Position numbers and translations under genes: made by a program. 64,000 nt of DNA from positions 682,001-746,000 of the forward strand of contig OX595998.1 of NCBI GenBank assembly GCA_951394045.1. Direction: 5' to 3'. The notes beneath the pieces were generated by a model, which saw only the letters and a list, made by a program, of their open reading frames with translations, was not told where the DNA came from and did no database searches. Below, one piece after another: positions 22,577-32,159 of the stretch (position 1 is its first letter; each line of letters begins with the position of its first letter). Origin of the DNA: Nitzschia sp. DOCU1. Its lineage: Eukaryota; Bacillariophyta; Bacillariophyceae; Bacillariales; Bacillariaceae.

Positions 22577-25500
22577 TTACTTCTTCTTTTTCACCAGCTC
22601 ATAGGTGTAGTCGTCAATGTTAGTGTAGATTACTTTGAAGAACTTTTCATTGTAATCTTCTTGTTCGCAGGCTGCTCTTTCCTTTTCGAGCTTCTTTATA
22701 CAGCCCTTCAGCTTTGTGATCCCAAACATTCCAAGATCTCCATCCGGCAGTTGATGAAGGCTTTCAAGCCATTTTGCCACCTCTTCCCACAAGAGCTCGA
22801 TATTGTTGCCCTTTGCGAAGAGCTTACCTAGTTGCAGTTTGCCTTCAAATAGGGGGGCAATATCAAAACCTTTCATGCTCTCTTTGGCGGAGGGTACATG
22901 CACCACACCTAGAGCCTTTTGGAATCGGTCTTGGAAGTTGGCCACCCGGGTCTGTTCAAAATTACGACAAATCTTCTTGTGCATTGAAATCCTTGCATGT
23001 CTGAAGTGGTTGGGACCCATTTTGCATTCCAAAGCTTTGATCCTCTGGTCAAAGGACTTGATTCTTTGGGCCATTTCCTTGATCTTTGCGGGGGCCCGAA
23101 ACTCATTGCGATCCTTGCCAATGACCCTGCCATCCCCCATTTCTTTGATGACAGATGTTGCCATGACACGATGCATAGGAAGTGTTCTTTTCCTTTCTGT
23201 CATAAGAATGGCACAAGTTTTGCGCTTTGTTGGCCCACTCTGCCGCTTGTTGATTTGTAAAGAAAAGCACCATAGCGGTGTAAACACTCAGTGCGGATCA
23301 AAGCCGAACGTGGGTCAGAGTCTTCGGAATGATCCCAAATGTCGAGACCATTTGCAATGGCCAAGATGGCGTCCCAGTTTTTGGATACTTGCCATTGCTT
23401 TGAGTTCTGCGAAGAATCACCAGGAATATGGGATTCAACAAACTCCTGGAACTCAACAAGATCGAAGGTGCAACCATGATTTGGAGACTGAAAAAACGAG
23501 TTTCTTCGTCAAAAAAAGGCTCTCTTTACCCAAGATGCGCCGCCCAACCATACGGCCTGTAGGGGCCTCCGAAAAGACAGCTAGGAATGCATTTTTGTTG
23601 ATTTCTCGCCATTGAGCAAACATCTTGTTGTGTTCATCCAAGCCAACTTGAAGCACTTTTTCAATTTTCGATTCTTGAAGAGCTACCACCTCAGGTCCAA
23701 GCTCACCGGCTTGAACAAGATCCTTGAGTTTTGCCATTTCCTTGACAAGATCTTCAAAAGCTTTGAGGCTGTTCCAGCCACCATTCTGCATACTGACATA
23801 GTCCCGTGTCATTAAAAAGTCCCGACAAAATACTGAGAATGGCTGGCATCCTGCTGACTGTGTAAGTATATCTCTTCCTTGAAGAAAAGTCATGTGGGGG
23901 GCATGATAGAATTGATGCTGGCACTTGATAAAACACAAGTCCACAATCAGCACCTGCTCCTTGGACATCGAAATAAAGTCACCGGCAGTCTTTCTAATAA
24001 CGTCGGTTGTCATGGGTTCTTCATCATTTTCCATGATCTCCCTGCTATCCATATCTAGGTAATTCTTGGCCATGAAGCGGCGAATGGGGAGCATTGAATA
24101 CAATGTATCGGCTGCTTGTTGTCCCTGTCCACCATCGTGTCTGCGATCCACGGGTCATCCGAATAAAAGCGCCTCCCTTCCGATTGTGGGTCAAGTCTTA
24201 CAGGCTAAACTCATCTAGCCTGGAGAACATCAATAAGACTTCTTCGAATTCTGCATCGATGCCTTCAAAATCTTCAATGCTGTTGTCTACCAACAATTGG
24301 GCGCAGTGGTTGTAACTGCAATTCCACATTGCAATGCAGTTTTGTAGCCCAACAAGAGCTTCCCAACGGAAACTAGAGAACATCAATGTTTCAACATTCC
24401 GCTTGATTTGGTCAGGGCCAATTGTCATTCTTTGTGTGGACCCAGCCAAGAAAACAATCTTCATCTGCACCTGGCCCTCGAGATGGATGTTATGTAGAGT
24501 GCAATTGCCAGTCAGGTATCTTTGCTCTAGGCGATCAAACTTGGCAAGGGCATGTGCACCCGACTCAGTATTTCCACCGCCACCAGAATCTGTGGTCAAG
24601 CCACATGCTCTTGCCTTCATAGTGGTGTCAAGCTTCTCCATGGAATGATGGAGAGCTGCTGCAACAGCTGCCGATGAGTCGCCAGACTTGTCCGCATCAA
24701 GTGTCATGATGACAACTCGTCGTCCATCGGGAAATTCATTGGACTTAGCACCATCCGACGAATCCCAACATGATACAAGCTTGCACAAGCCCCCCAATCC
24801 TTTCTGGGCATCTGCTTTGTCGTATGAGAGATAAAATACACCAGCCATGGACACAGCTTTTGAAACGAGGAATGATGTGTCAACGGCGAACCTCAAAACA
24901 AGCTCTTCAATCGTACTGCGGCTTGGTGACAGCTTATCCGTCTTGAGCCCACCGGAGTCAAGGAATGCTTGGATCACAAATGGGATCAACTGTTCCCACC
25001 CAAGGGCCGAAATCTGGGGAAGGCAGGCCACAAGTCCACCAAGAAGGCGGTGCTTGCCGAAATCAGAAAAGTTGAAAACTTTTGCGTCATCAACAAATGC
25101 TTTTATGCCCATGCCAATTTTGGCATTCTTTGCAAGAAGCGTCTGCTGGGTCTTGTTGACCAGAGACTTCATCTTGGGAAGAGGGAGCAATACTTGCTCC
25201 GCTGGGCTATGTACCATTTTCGGAAGATCAAAGACTGTCAAATAGAAGCCTTTTGTCACCAGAAAATTCCAACCAGACACAGCGCAATACTCCATGCCAA
25301 TGTACTTTTGGCCACGCTTTGGCTCCCCTTCAATTTCAACAATACGAGGCGTAATTGCCAGATTGTTGATTGTAGGGTCTACATGCGCCACCGTGGCAAA
25401 CTCGGCATCACCCACTTGGCGCTCGGTCCGATTCCCCTTTTTCATGGGGGTGACCATCCTTTTGCCAACTTCTCGCACGGCAGCTCCAAGTCCATGAACC

Positions 25501-26216
25501 TTTCCGGTACCTTCCAACAATATATCTTTCAGCTTGTTGGGTTCTTCCCAATTCTCTCTTGCAGAAAGATCGGCGGCCGCCTTGAAAAGCTGCATCTTGA
25601 TCAGGGCAGTTTGGGGCGGTTGGTGACCGCCGGGGGATGGTGGCAGTATCGTAGGGGTACATGGCAATAAACTATTGGGAGAATGGTCAAGCAATGGGCT
25701 GATTGGCGAAGCTGGGAGCGGTTGTGGCGTTGGTGTTGGTGGGGCAGCAGCTGTTTCTCCAGCACGGATACGCCGAATTAAATCTTGCACCGAACTATTT
25801 TCCCAAAACATGCAACGCAGCCTGTCCCTTTCTGCAGCATCTCCACCTTCCTCTTGATAGCTCATCTGGCCAATGGAAATGGTCCAATGCCGCTCCTTTT
25901 TAAAAGGTTCTGCTCGAAGCATACCTTCTGTCACTTCTAGCAGGGCCTTGATTGAAAACCCTGGCTTGCTGTCTGTGGATTTGTTGGTCTTGAAGCCGGC
26001 GATCTTCATAAAAAGAAAGTATTTGGAATAATCCTCGAAACCAATTAGATGGTGAAGATTTTTCTGTCCGCCTTCCTTGCCCCAAGAAATATACCATCGA
26101 ACACTCTTGGAAAGAGTGTGTAGCCCCAGCAGTAATCGGCCAAGGGCTTTGGCGGGGCTACTATCATGAGTAAGAAGAGCAAAGAGATCTGCTTCTTCTT
26201 CCATCGTCAATGCCAA
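22577..26216 (-). pseudogene. hAT-like transposase, broken into three frames
   Basis: The 5' part (26216-24198, 672 residues) has a Pro-rich linker near residues 155-200 and an RNase H-like region. Motifs are LSYDKADAQ, then GLTTDSGGGG, then GNCTLHNIHLE, matching the hAT order of a TTD motif followed by C-x2-H. A TRWW-type motif lies just after its stop. The reading continues near 24150-23453 in a second frame (ADTLYSMLPIRRFMAK) and again at 23287-22577 in a third segment with heptad-like Lys/Glu-rich helices. The first break could be a 61-nt GT-AG intron. The second falls in a T run near 23490-23500 and looks like a 1-nt indel. Further indels between 23230 and 23452 cannot be explained by splicing. 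No terminal repeats or target duplications were identified. The superfamily call is by motif only. Confidence 0.5.
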
Positions 26217-27045
26217 TAGAGCGATAATTGTTGTATTGTTTCATCCACATCGTTGAAAGATGGAAACCATCACGTATCTTCCATCCACGCTGCCAAACCG
26301 ATCCACATTTAAACTTGTGGCATTGCCACCGACGAGACTGGAGGTGCCGACAAGGAGACTGGAGGTGCATGCTTCCCCTCTAGTTTAAACACTTCTAGAC
26401 CAAATTGAGTTAAACCCAATGGCCATATGCTCCATTGGGGTATCATTGAGCATTTGCTATGAGGGTTTAACTCAATTCTTGCTATAAGCCGAGGGAGGTG
26501 GCTTGATGTTCTCCCTCTGTTGTTTGGAAATTTGAGAAAAGCATGGTGTATCGTGAGAGCCGTTGAGTCCCGACTGGGGGTCGGCTGGCTCGCGGCCGGC
26601 TCGGGGTAGTCGGAATTGCAAAAACGTCAAAGCACGGCTGGCTGGAGCCATAGTAACTGTAGGGGCGGTGTTGCCATGAGAAAAGTTCGCAGCAGGTCCT
26701 ATGTGCAGGCAAACTTATCTCTCCACATGCCGCCAGCATTTACTCAAACCCTCCCACACCTGGTTGCTTTGAGCAGGACGGAGGGTCGGTGCCCATAGTA
26801 GTTGTTGTTGTGAAATGAATGTGTGGGTCATGTGGACAGCGTTTTGTGGCGGGAAATGCCGAAGATGGATCCAATGGATCCAATGCGCATTCTTGGCGTG
26901 CGGTTCCCCCCTGTCGTTTGGAGGGGGGTCCAGCCATAAAATACCGTTGGTCATTGCTTCAGGGGTGACGCAGTTAAGTTCCACGAATTGGGAACTTAAC
27001 TTTTTTCCGTAGCGCCTGTACACTTTGTACGTTACACTTTGTACG
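26217..27045. other. Spacer between the transposase remnant and the piggyBac element
   Basis: It contains a nested hairpin (26403-26477), a direct repeat of gagactggaggtgc near 26335 and 26358, and a palindrome gttaagttcc...ggaacttaac at 26973-27000 whose near-copy flanks the right end of the piggyBac element. No gene seen. Confidence 0.45.
26403..26477. repeat. Nested inverted repeat able to form a cruciform
   Basis: A perfect 15-bp outer stem (26403-26417 with 26463-26477, aattgagttaaaccc and its complement) encloses a perfect 8-bp stem (26415-26422 with 26432-26439, cccaatgg and ccattggg). It lies 190 bp upstream of the transposase remnant and may be a transposon end or MITE. Confidence 0.7.
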
Positions 27046-27297
27046 TTAACTCCAATTGGTGTGAGGCCGTTTACAGACGATATATCGTCCATAAAAAATT
27101 GTCTATTAAAAATTTAGCTGCCCATTAACTTCTTTACCGACGATTTTGATAGACGATTTTTCTTAACGCATGCTTATCCCATCTTAACCCGTCTTAACCC
27201 AGTACTGACATCCTACGTACACGTCGTCTCCCTCCGACACAAAAATCTTTCCACCAATGCTGCATCCACAAATTGCAATTTTCAATCCTTGTTCACG

Positions 27298-28035
27298 ATG
27301 ACTTCCAACAGCAACGATCGGTCCTACAACCCCTACGGCATGGACTTCCTCGGCGGCGTCGAATACGACTCGTCAAAGGGCGTTTTGGAGTATCAACGCG
27401 GGGCTGTACCCGATCCCATGGACCCGAAGATTGCTGCATCTCTCTTCCTCGCCAACGAGGAATGAAACCGTCGCACTGGCAAGAACCATCGCCTTCCCAA
27501 GATTGTAGTGTCCAACATCGGGGGCGGCATCCGGATGTTCTCCGAACCCGGGCCTGACCCGATGTTTATGACTTTTGATTTCCCCGACGGAATTTCAGAA
27601 GAAGATGTTGCCGCATTCAAGCAGCACATCGACTGCTGCAAGGTTTATTCCCTTGCCAAGCCGCCCCAGTTCGTCCCGCCGTCTGTCATCAAGTCTACCG
27701 CCGAGGAGCGTGAATCTTCTCTCCTAACTCAGAAGTGTGAATTGTGTGGCGAAACCCCTTGCTTCCTCAACCAGGTTGTCGAGGGTTCGGGCGGGAAAAC
27801 GATGCATGAGGTTTTCATTGGCGGCAAGGGTGATGAAATGATGGAACAGGGTGTGCCGAATCAGGAGATCCGCCACGCCCTCTACCGCGACGCGACTACC
27901 TTTATCCACGGTTACCTTGGAAAAGGCAATCGCAAGCAGTTGCCTGCATGCGTCCAGGGCGAGATTCGCGATAGCTTCCCCTCTAAAGATGGACTCTACA
28001 CGGGCTTCAACAAAGGTTTCTTGGAGAAGAAGTAG
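27298..28035 (+). pseudogene. Accessory ORF of the piggyBac element, one in-frame TGA
   Basis: It starts MTSNSNDRSYNPYG at 27298 and stays in one frame to 28035, apart from TGA at 27463-27465 in the context NEE-stop-NRRTGK, where CGA (Arg) would be the simplest ancestor. A start after the stop (27508) leaves 175 residues. The C-terminal half has a compact Cys pattern (KCELCGETPCFLNQ), possibly a small zinc site. No other family recognised. It ends 18 nt short of the convergent transposase stop, so both genes fill the element. Its role in transposition is unknown. Confidence 0.55.
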
Positions 28036-28053
28036 GCAACATATAATTCTAGT

Positions 28054-31035
28054 TTATAAAGTTATGGACAATGCCATTTTCTTCCTCTTCTTTGGCGGTC
28101 CATGTATTTTCCTAAGTTGTAGTAGCACCGGATGCGACCGCTTTGGACGTTTACTTTTGCCACCCCAAATCTCTTGTCCCACACTACTCCTAATGATGTC
28201 GTGGCACGACATGGACTCTGGGAACAAATCATGTATCTTCCTCTTCGTCGAAAGAAGATGCTCGTGCACGTTCACTCCATACGTGACGCAGTGGTACACT
28301 GCCTTCCGCGTTCCAGCCGTCTTCTCTTCCTGGCTGAAATTTGCATCGGTTTTACAGACAATGCACCGGCCACCCGCTCCTTGTGCCTCTACCAATTGAC
28401 ATTTGCTTGCGTTCTTTGTTGCCTGCGGCCCGTCCTCTTCCCTTACATGGTGTTCCACAACCCCCCTGCTGCGATCCACCGCAAGTGGCATGGGAGTATT
28501 CAAAAGATCATCGGCTATCCAGTTGTAAAACTCATGGCGCTTGAAATGAGTTCTGTTGAGGTGGGGACACTCGATCACAGACATGTTCCAAGCATGGTGT
28601 GAGTTTAACATCATGCAATCCATAACAGACATAAAACTCCTTTTATACCACTTTTGAAAATGCCCCTTCCGTGCGAAGCCGCCATTGTGCAACCGTTGCT
28701 GGTCGCCCTTGTCGACTCCGAACATCGTCTGGTGGTACACCTTGAGCGGGCGGGGAACAGCAAGAATGCGTGAAATTTTACCATCTTGGCGTCTCGTCTC
28801 ATCCATATTTAGATCAAGGATGGTGGTGCAGACGCGGACAACCTTGTTGTCGCGCCATTGTAGGCACACCACCTCGTTTGCCTTGTCGAAGGTGATTATT
28901 GTGTCCCCTCGTTCGCTGTTGTTTTTCTCCATCTTCAAAAGATCCTTCGGCCATCCAACCCTATTCTGCCTGGCTGTACCCGTGCTGATGATGCCACAAC
29001 GCTCTCTCAGAATAATGGCCAATTCGGGGCACATGTACCGATTATCCATTGCGATGCACCGATGACCGTGAAGCCCGTCATTAGTGATGCCGGTCTCCAT
29101 GATTGCGTTGACTACTGCCTTCTGCGTTGGCGGCAACCCCTTGGCAGCCGGATGGATATAATTTTTGTGTGGGTTTTTTCCTTGGTATACGTCCATGTGG
29201 TAGATAACATAGGACTTTGCATCCGCCAGGATGAAGAAATCGACCCGAAACTTCTGAGGCTTGTCCTTGTTGTATTGCCGGACAGGACAAAGCCGACTTC
29301 TGCAGCCAACGCCGCCCTCGTCAAAGGTCAAATTTCCTGATGGAATGAAAGTTGACTTCGATGCCAAGTTCAGTTGATTGAGGACCTGCCGAAGTTGATA
29401 ACACTTGTCCCCGCCGTACCCAGCCACTTTGTTCATTGGGTGAAAGGCACCTCGGATTTGTTTGAAACGATTGAGCGGCATATATTTACTTGCCCAGCCC
29501 TTCGAGTCATCGACCACTTTTGTCTTCCTATCGGTGCCATGACCGGTATGTAGAACCCAGTCCTCGTGCCGGAAATAGGCGGCGTAGCCACCGCCGTCTT
29601 GTTCTTTGAGCGAGATTTTTAACATTATCCCGAAGAACCGTTTCATCTCCCACTCATCGACATTGACCCACTTCTCATTGCAATAGGTCAGGTTCTTGTC
29701 GCACCTGGGTTTGATGTAGACGTGAAAGTAATCATTCGTCTCAGCGCAAAGCTTTCGGAGAAACTGAGGAGTGAAGCCACCGCAAATCTGAAAACATTCA
29801 GTCGGCGTGGTAAAAGACTCTGCAACGCCAGGTCGCAAGCCAGAAGGACCATCGTACGGCTGGGGTAGATTGCCCAAGACCTTCCCACCGTCGACCACTT
29901 CGAAGTTCCAAATGATGTTCTTCACAAGTTCGGCGATGACTCCTGGTGCCTCATTCTTGGATTTCTTCTTCAACCATTCATCGTCTTCATTGTCAGCGAG
30001 GCTGTCGTTGTCAGAGTCTGTGTCCAATTCGTCTAAGTTGACGATATCAGGGATATCAACCCAAGCATTGTCATCCTCATCCAACGTTCCATCGGCCGTC
30101 GTAGAGTCAGCGACAGACGATTGGTTAGACCGAGTGGAACGGGCCGCCACTTGCTCTTCGTCGCGATTGGAGTGAGTCAAAGTTGACAAAGAGTCGGCCG
30201 CAGTCATCAAAGTAGCACGGGCATAGAACCGAATGGGTGTCGCTGCTACAATCGGATTCTGTTCTTGCGGATTGTTCTGTTGTTGTGGTGTAGCCATGGC
30301 GGCAGCCGCGACGCCGTTCGTCGGTGAGGCTGCAAGCGGATTTCCAGGGAAGGACAGTCTCAAAAGGTCGGCAATTCTAGCTGGTCCCGCTTTGGTATAT
30401 TTGTCGATAGCTATATGAAATAGCTCCTTTGTTGCATCGTCGTTGGGGTACCAAGAGCGGAGCATATTTCTGTTGACGGTTGTTGGCATGCCGACCGAAT
30501 GTTTCGACCAATCCACTCGAAAACGCCCACCATTCTTCACTCTGTTCGGGCATTCCATGATGACCCCAACTAAAAATCCATTAACACCTTGTATTGGCGT
30601 GCCGTTGACAGAAAATAGCATGGATCCCGCAAGCAGCTTCTTCCCAGAATACCGGTACCGTTTTCGTTTGGAGTCGGTCCCTTGTTTTGTACCCCCATTT
30701 TCAGTATTTGGAACAGTAGGCTGCGCCAACGGACGGGGATTCTCCACGGCATCATTGGGTTGCACCATTGGCGAGGCGTTTGCTTGATGATTCCCAGGCT
30801 CCGCCATGGGAGAGGACGGTGGGGTGGCTTCTAGTGTACCAGAACGAGTGCCTGTCGCTATTTCGCCGCGAATTGTCGAATTTGTAACGATAGTTTGGCC
30901 ACCAGTAACTCGGGACAAGTAGTCATTAGTCGCAATTTGCGACACATCAATTTCCTTCCGTACTATCTCCCCTTGGAGAGGGGATGGAGGGTAGGAAAAT
31001 TGAAGGTCATCAGAGTTCAGGGAGCCGACGGACAT
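28054..31035 (-). CDS. piggyBac-type transposase (DDE_Tnp_1_7 family)
   Basis: Uninterrupted frame. I prefer the start at 31035 (MSVGSLNSDD), about 993 residues; the frame opens at 31173. Numbering from 31173, residues 165-245 form a basic domain of unknown type and 360-400 are strongly acidic. The catalytic core shows FDEGG (D618), AMDNRY (D710) and GVDKGDQ (D821/D824), the piggyBac DDD set, all intact. A C-terminal Cys/His cluster (CIVC...YHC...VHEH) matches the cysteine-rich DNA-binding domain of the family. It is longer than animal piggyBac transposases because of the N-terminal extension. It should cut and paste at TTAA in the nucleus. Being intact, it may still be active. Confidence 0.85.
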   Translation of the reverse strand: MSVGSLNSDDLQFSYPPSPLQGEIVRKEIDVSQIATNDYLSRVTGGQTIVTNSTIRGEIATGTRSGTLEATPPSSPMAEPGNHQANASPMVQPNDAVENPRPLAQPTVPNTENGGTKQGTDSKRKRYRYSGKKLLAGSMLFSVNGTPIQGVNGFLVGVIMECPNRVKNGGRFRVDWSKHSVGMPTTVNRNMLRSWYPNDDATKELFHIAIDKYTKAGPARIADLLRLSFPGNPLAASPTNGVAAAAMATPQQQNNPQEQNPIVAATPIRFYARATLMTAADSLSTLTHSNRDEEQVAARSTRSNQSSVADSTTADGTLDEDDNAWVDIPDIVNLDELDTDSDNDSLADNEDDEWLKKKSKNEAPGVIAELVKNIIWNFEVVDGGKVLGNLPQPYDGPSGLRPGVAESFTTPTECFQICGGFTPQFLRKLCAETNDYFHVYIKPRCDKNLTYCNEKWVNVDEWEMKRFFGIMLKISLKEQDGGGYAAYFRHEDWVLHTGHGTDRKTKVVDDSKGWASKYMPLNRFKQIRGAFHPMNKVAGYGGDKCYQLRQVLNQLNLASKSTFIPSGNLTFDEGGVGCRSRLCPVRQYNKDKPQKFRVDFFILADAKSYVIYHMDVYQGKNPHKNYIHPAAKGLPPTQKAVVNAIMETGITNDGLHGHRCIAMDNRYMCPELAIILRERCGIISTGTARQNRVGWPKDLLKMEKNNSERGDTIITFDKANEVVCLQWRDNKVVRVCTTILDLNMDETRRQDGKISRILAVPRPLKVYHQTMFGVDKGDQQRLHNGGFARKGHFQKWYKRSFMSVMDCMMLNSHHAWNMSVIECPHLNRTHFKRHEFYNWIADDLLNTPMPLAVDRSRGVVEHHVREEDGPQATKNASKCQLVEAQGAGGRCIVCKTDANFSQEEKTAGTRKAVYHCVTYGVNVHEHLLSTKRKIHDLFPESMSCHDIIRSSVGQEIWGGKSKRPKRSHPVLLQLRKIHGPPKKRKKMALSITL

Positions 31036-31290
31036 GGTGGTCGCTCTCAAGTTTTGAAATTTTGATGCCGACAGGTGGAATTTTGGATGGAGCTGGAGCA
31101 ACGGCATGACGGATTGAAGCAAGCCGGTCATGACATGACCTACACAAAATCGCACGAGCTTTCGAGTGGTCATGTCCTTTTCGTCGAGAAGTGGATTTAC
31201 CGCGAGATAAGAGGGTACGAAGTTTTAATAGACGCTAGCGTCTATAAAAAATTAACAGACGATAGCGTCTGTAAATCTAATTGGCGTTAA

Positions 31291-32159
31291 GTTCCGCGAG
31301 TTGGGAACTTATTTGGGAAGCAATGCTAGTGGTACTTTGTCTGCACGACGCAACATCATGCCCGGAGCAGAATAAATTCTTCGAGAATCTGAGAGAACGT
31401 GTTGTGGTCGGTTGAAGCGTGACCGTCCGTGTCGCCAGCCGGCGGCTTCCTTGAAGATTTTGGAGATATTGGGAATGAATCCAATGACTTTTGACAAATT
31501 GTGTATTGTCCTTTGTCGAACAGTCCGAAGGCCTATCTATTGTGGAGGCGGGGCATTACCAATACCAGGTATCTGTGAGTTACCTTGTAGGATTGAGAAT
31601 GCTTATCGTACCTGTAACAAAGTTATAGTACCTGATAGCTTACCAGGTAAACTTTGAAATTTTCGATATGACTCGACTTTTCGGCCATAGCAGCAAGACT
31701 AGGTATCGTGTACAGTACCGGTAAATTCAAAATTTCATCGGCAGCTTCCGACTGCTGCCGGAATTGTGCTGGGCAGGTTCAGTAGTTCCCCATATGCCCT
31801 GAGAACGAGGCGCTGCCCTTGCGGGATTGATGCAAAATGGGCAGTGTTGTTGTGCGGCAACTTTCCGTGACCAACAGGAAACATGATTTGACGTAAAGAC
31901 AAGCTGCACACCACCCGCTGTGAAATCCGACACATCGCGTTCATCATCTTGAACATCGGTAGCTTGTTGTTGAATACAGGCACCGTCCTTTGCATTTGTT
32001 GCCTATTAGGTACGCAGCCATCGTGTGGCTCCTTGTTGCTCCTTATTCTAGTAACTGCTGCTGTGTTGCGGGCGAGTCAGAGGGAATTTGAGTGATCCTA
32101 CAATCATACCCCGCCGCTAACTTTACCGCACTGTTTGTTGCCGAAGGATAACTCGAACG
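31291..32159. promoter_or_regulatory. 5' flank of copy 3
   Basis: It begins with gttccgcgagttgggaactta, a near-copy of the palindrome at 26973-27000. The motif ACCAGGTA occurs near 31566 and 31641, and similar TACCAGGTA words appear near 3490, 40110 and 52783. It does not show the blocks shared by the flanks of copies 1 and 2. No gene seen. Confidence 0.35.

Larger units (their letters stand above)
27046..31290 (-). mobile_element. piggyBac-superfamily DNA transposon, about 4.24 kb
   Basis: The element proper is 27050-31286, flanked by TTAA at 27046-27049 and 31287-31290, the diagnostic piggyBac target duplication. Inner ends read C-T/G-CCAATT followed after a short gap by TTTACAGACG on both sides in inverted orientation. 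Subterminal palindromes with AGACG/CGTCT arms occur at both ends (27076-27089; 31229-31244; 31255-31272). It carries a full transposase frame on the minus strand and an accessory frame on the plus strand, convergent with it. The intact transposase and clean ends suggest recent insertion. Confidence 0.75.

Noticed and set aside
23461..23510. 42-nt intron in the transposase remnant
   Set aside because: It is much shorter than other introns here, and its removal leads into the frame with an early stop; an indel in the T run explains it better.
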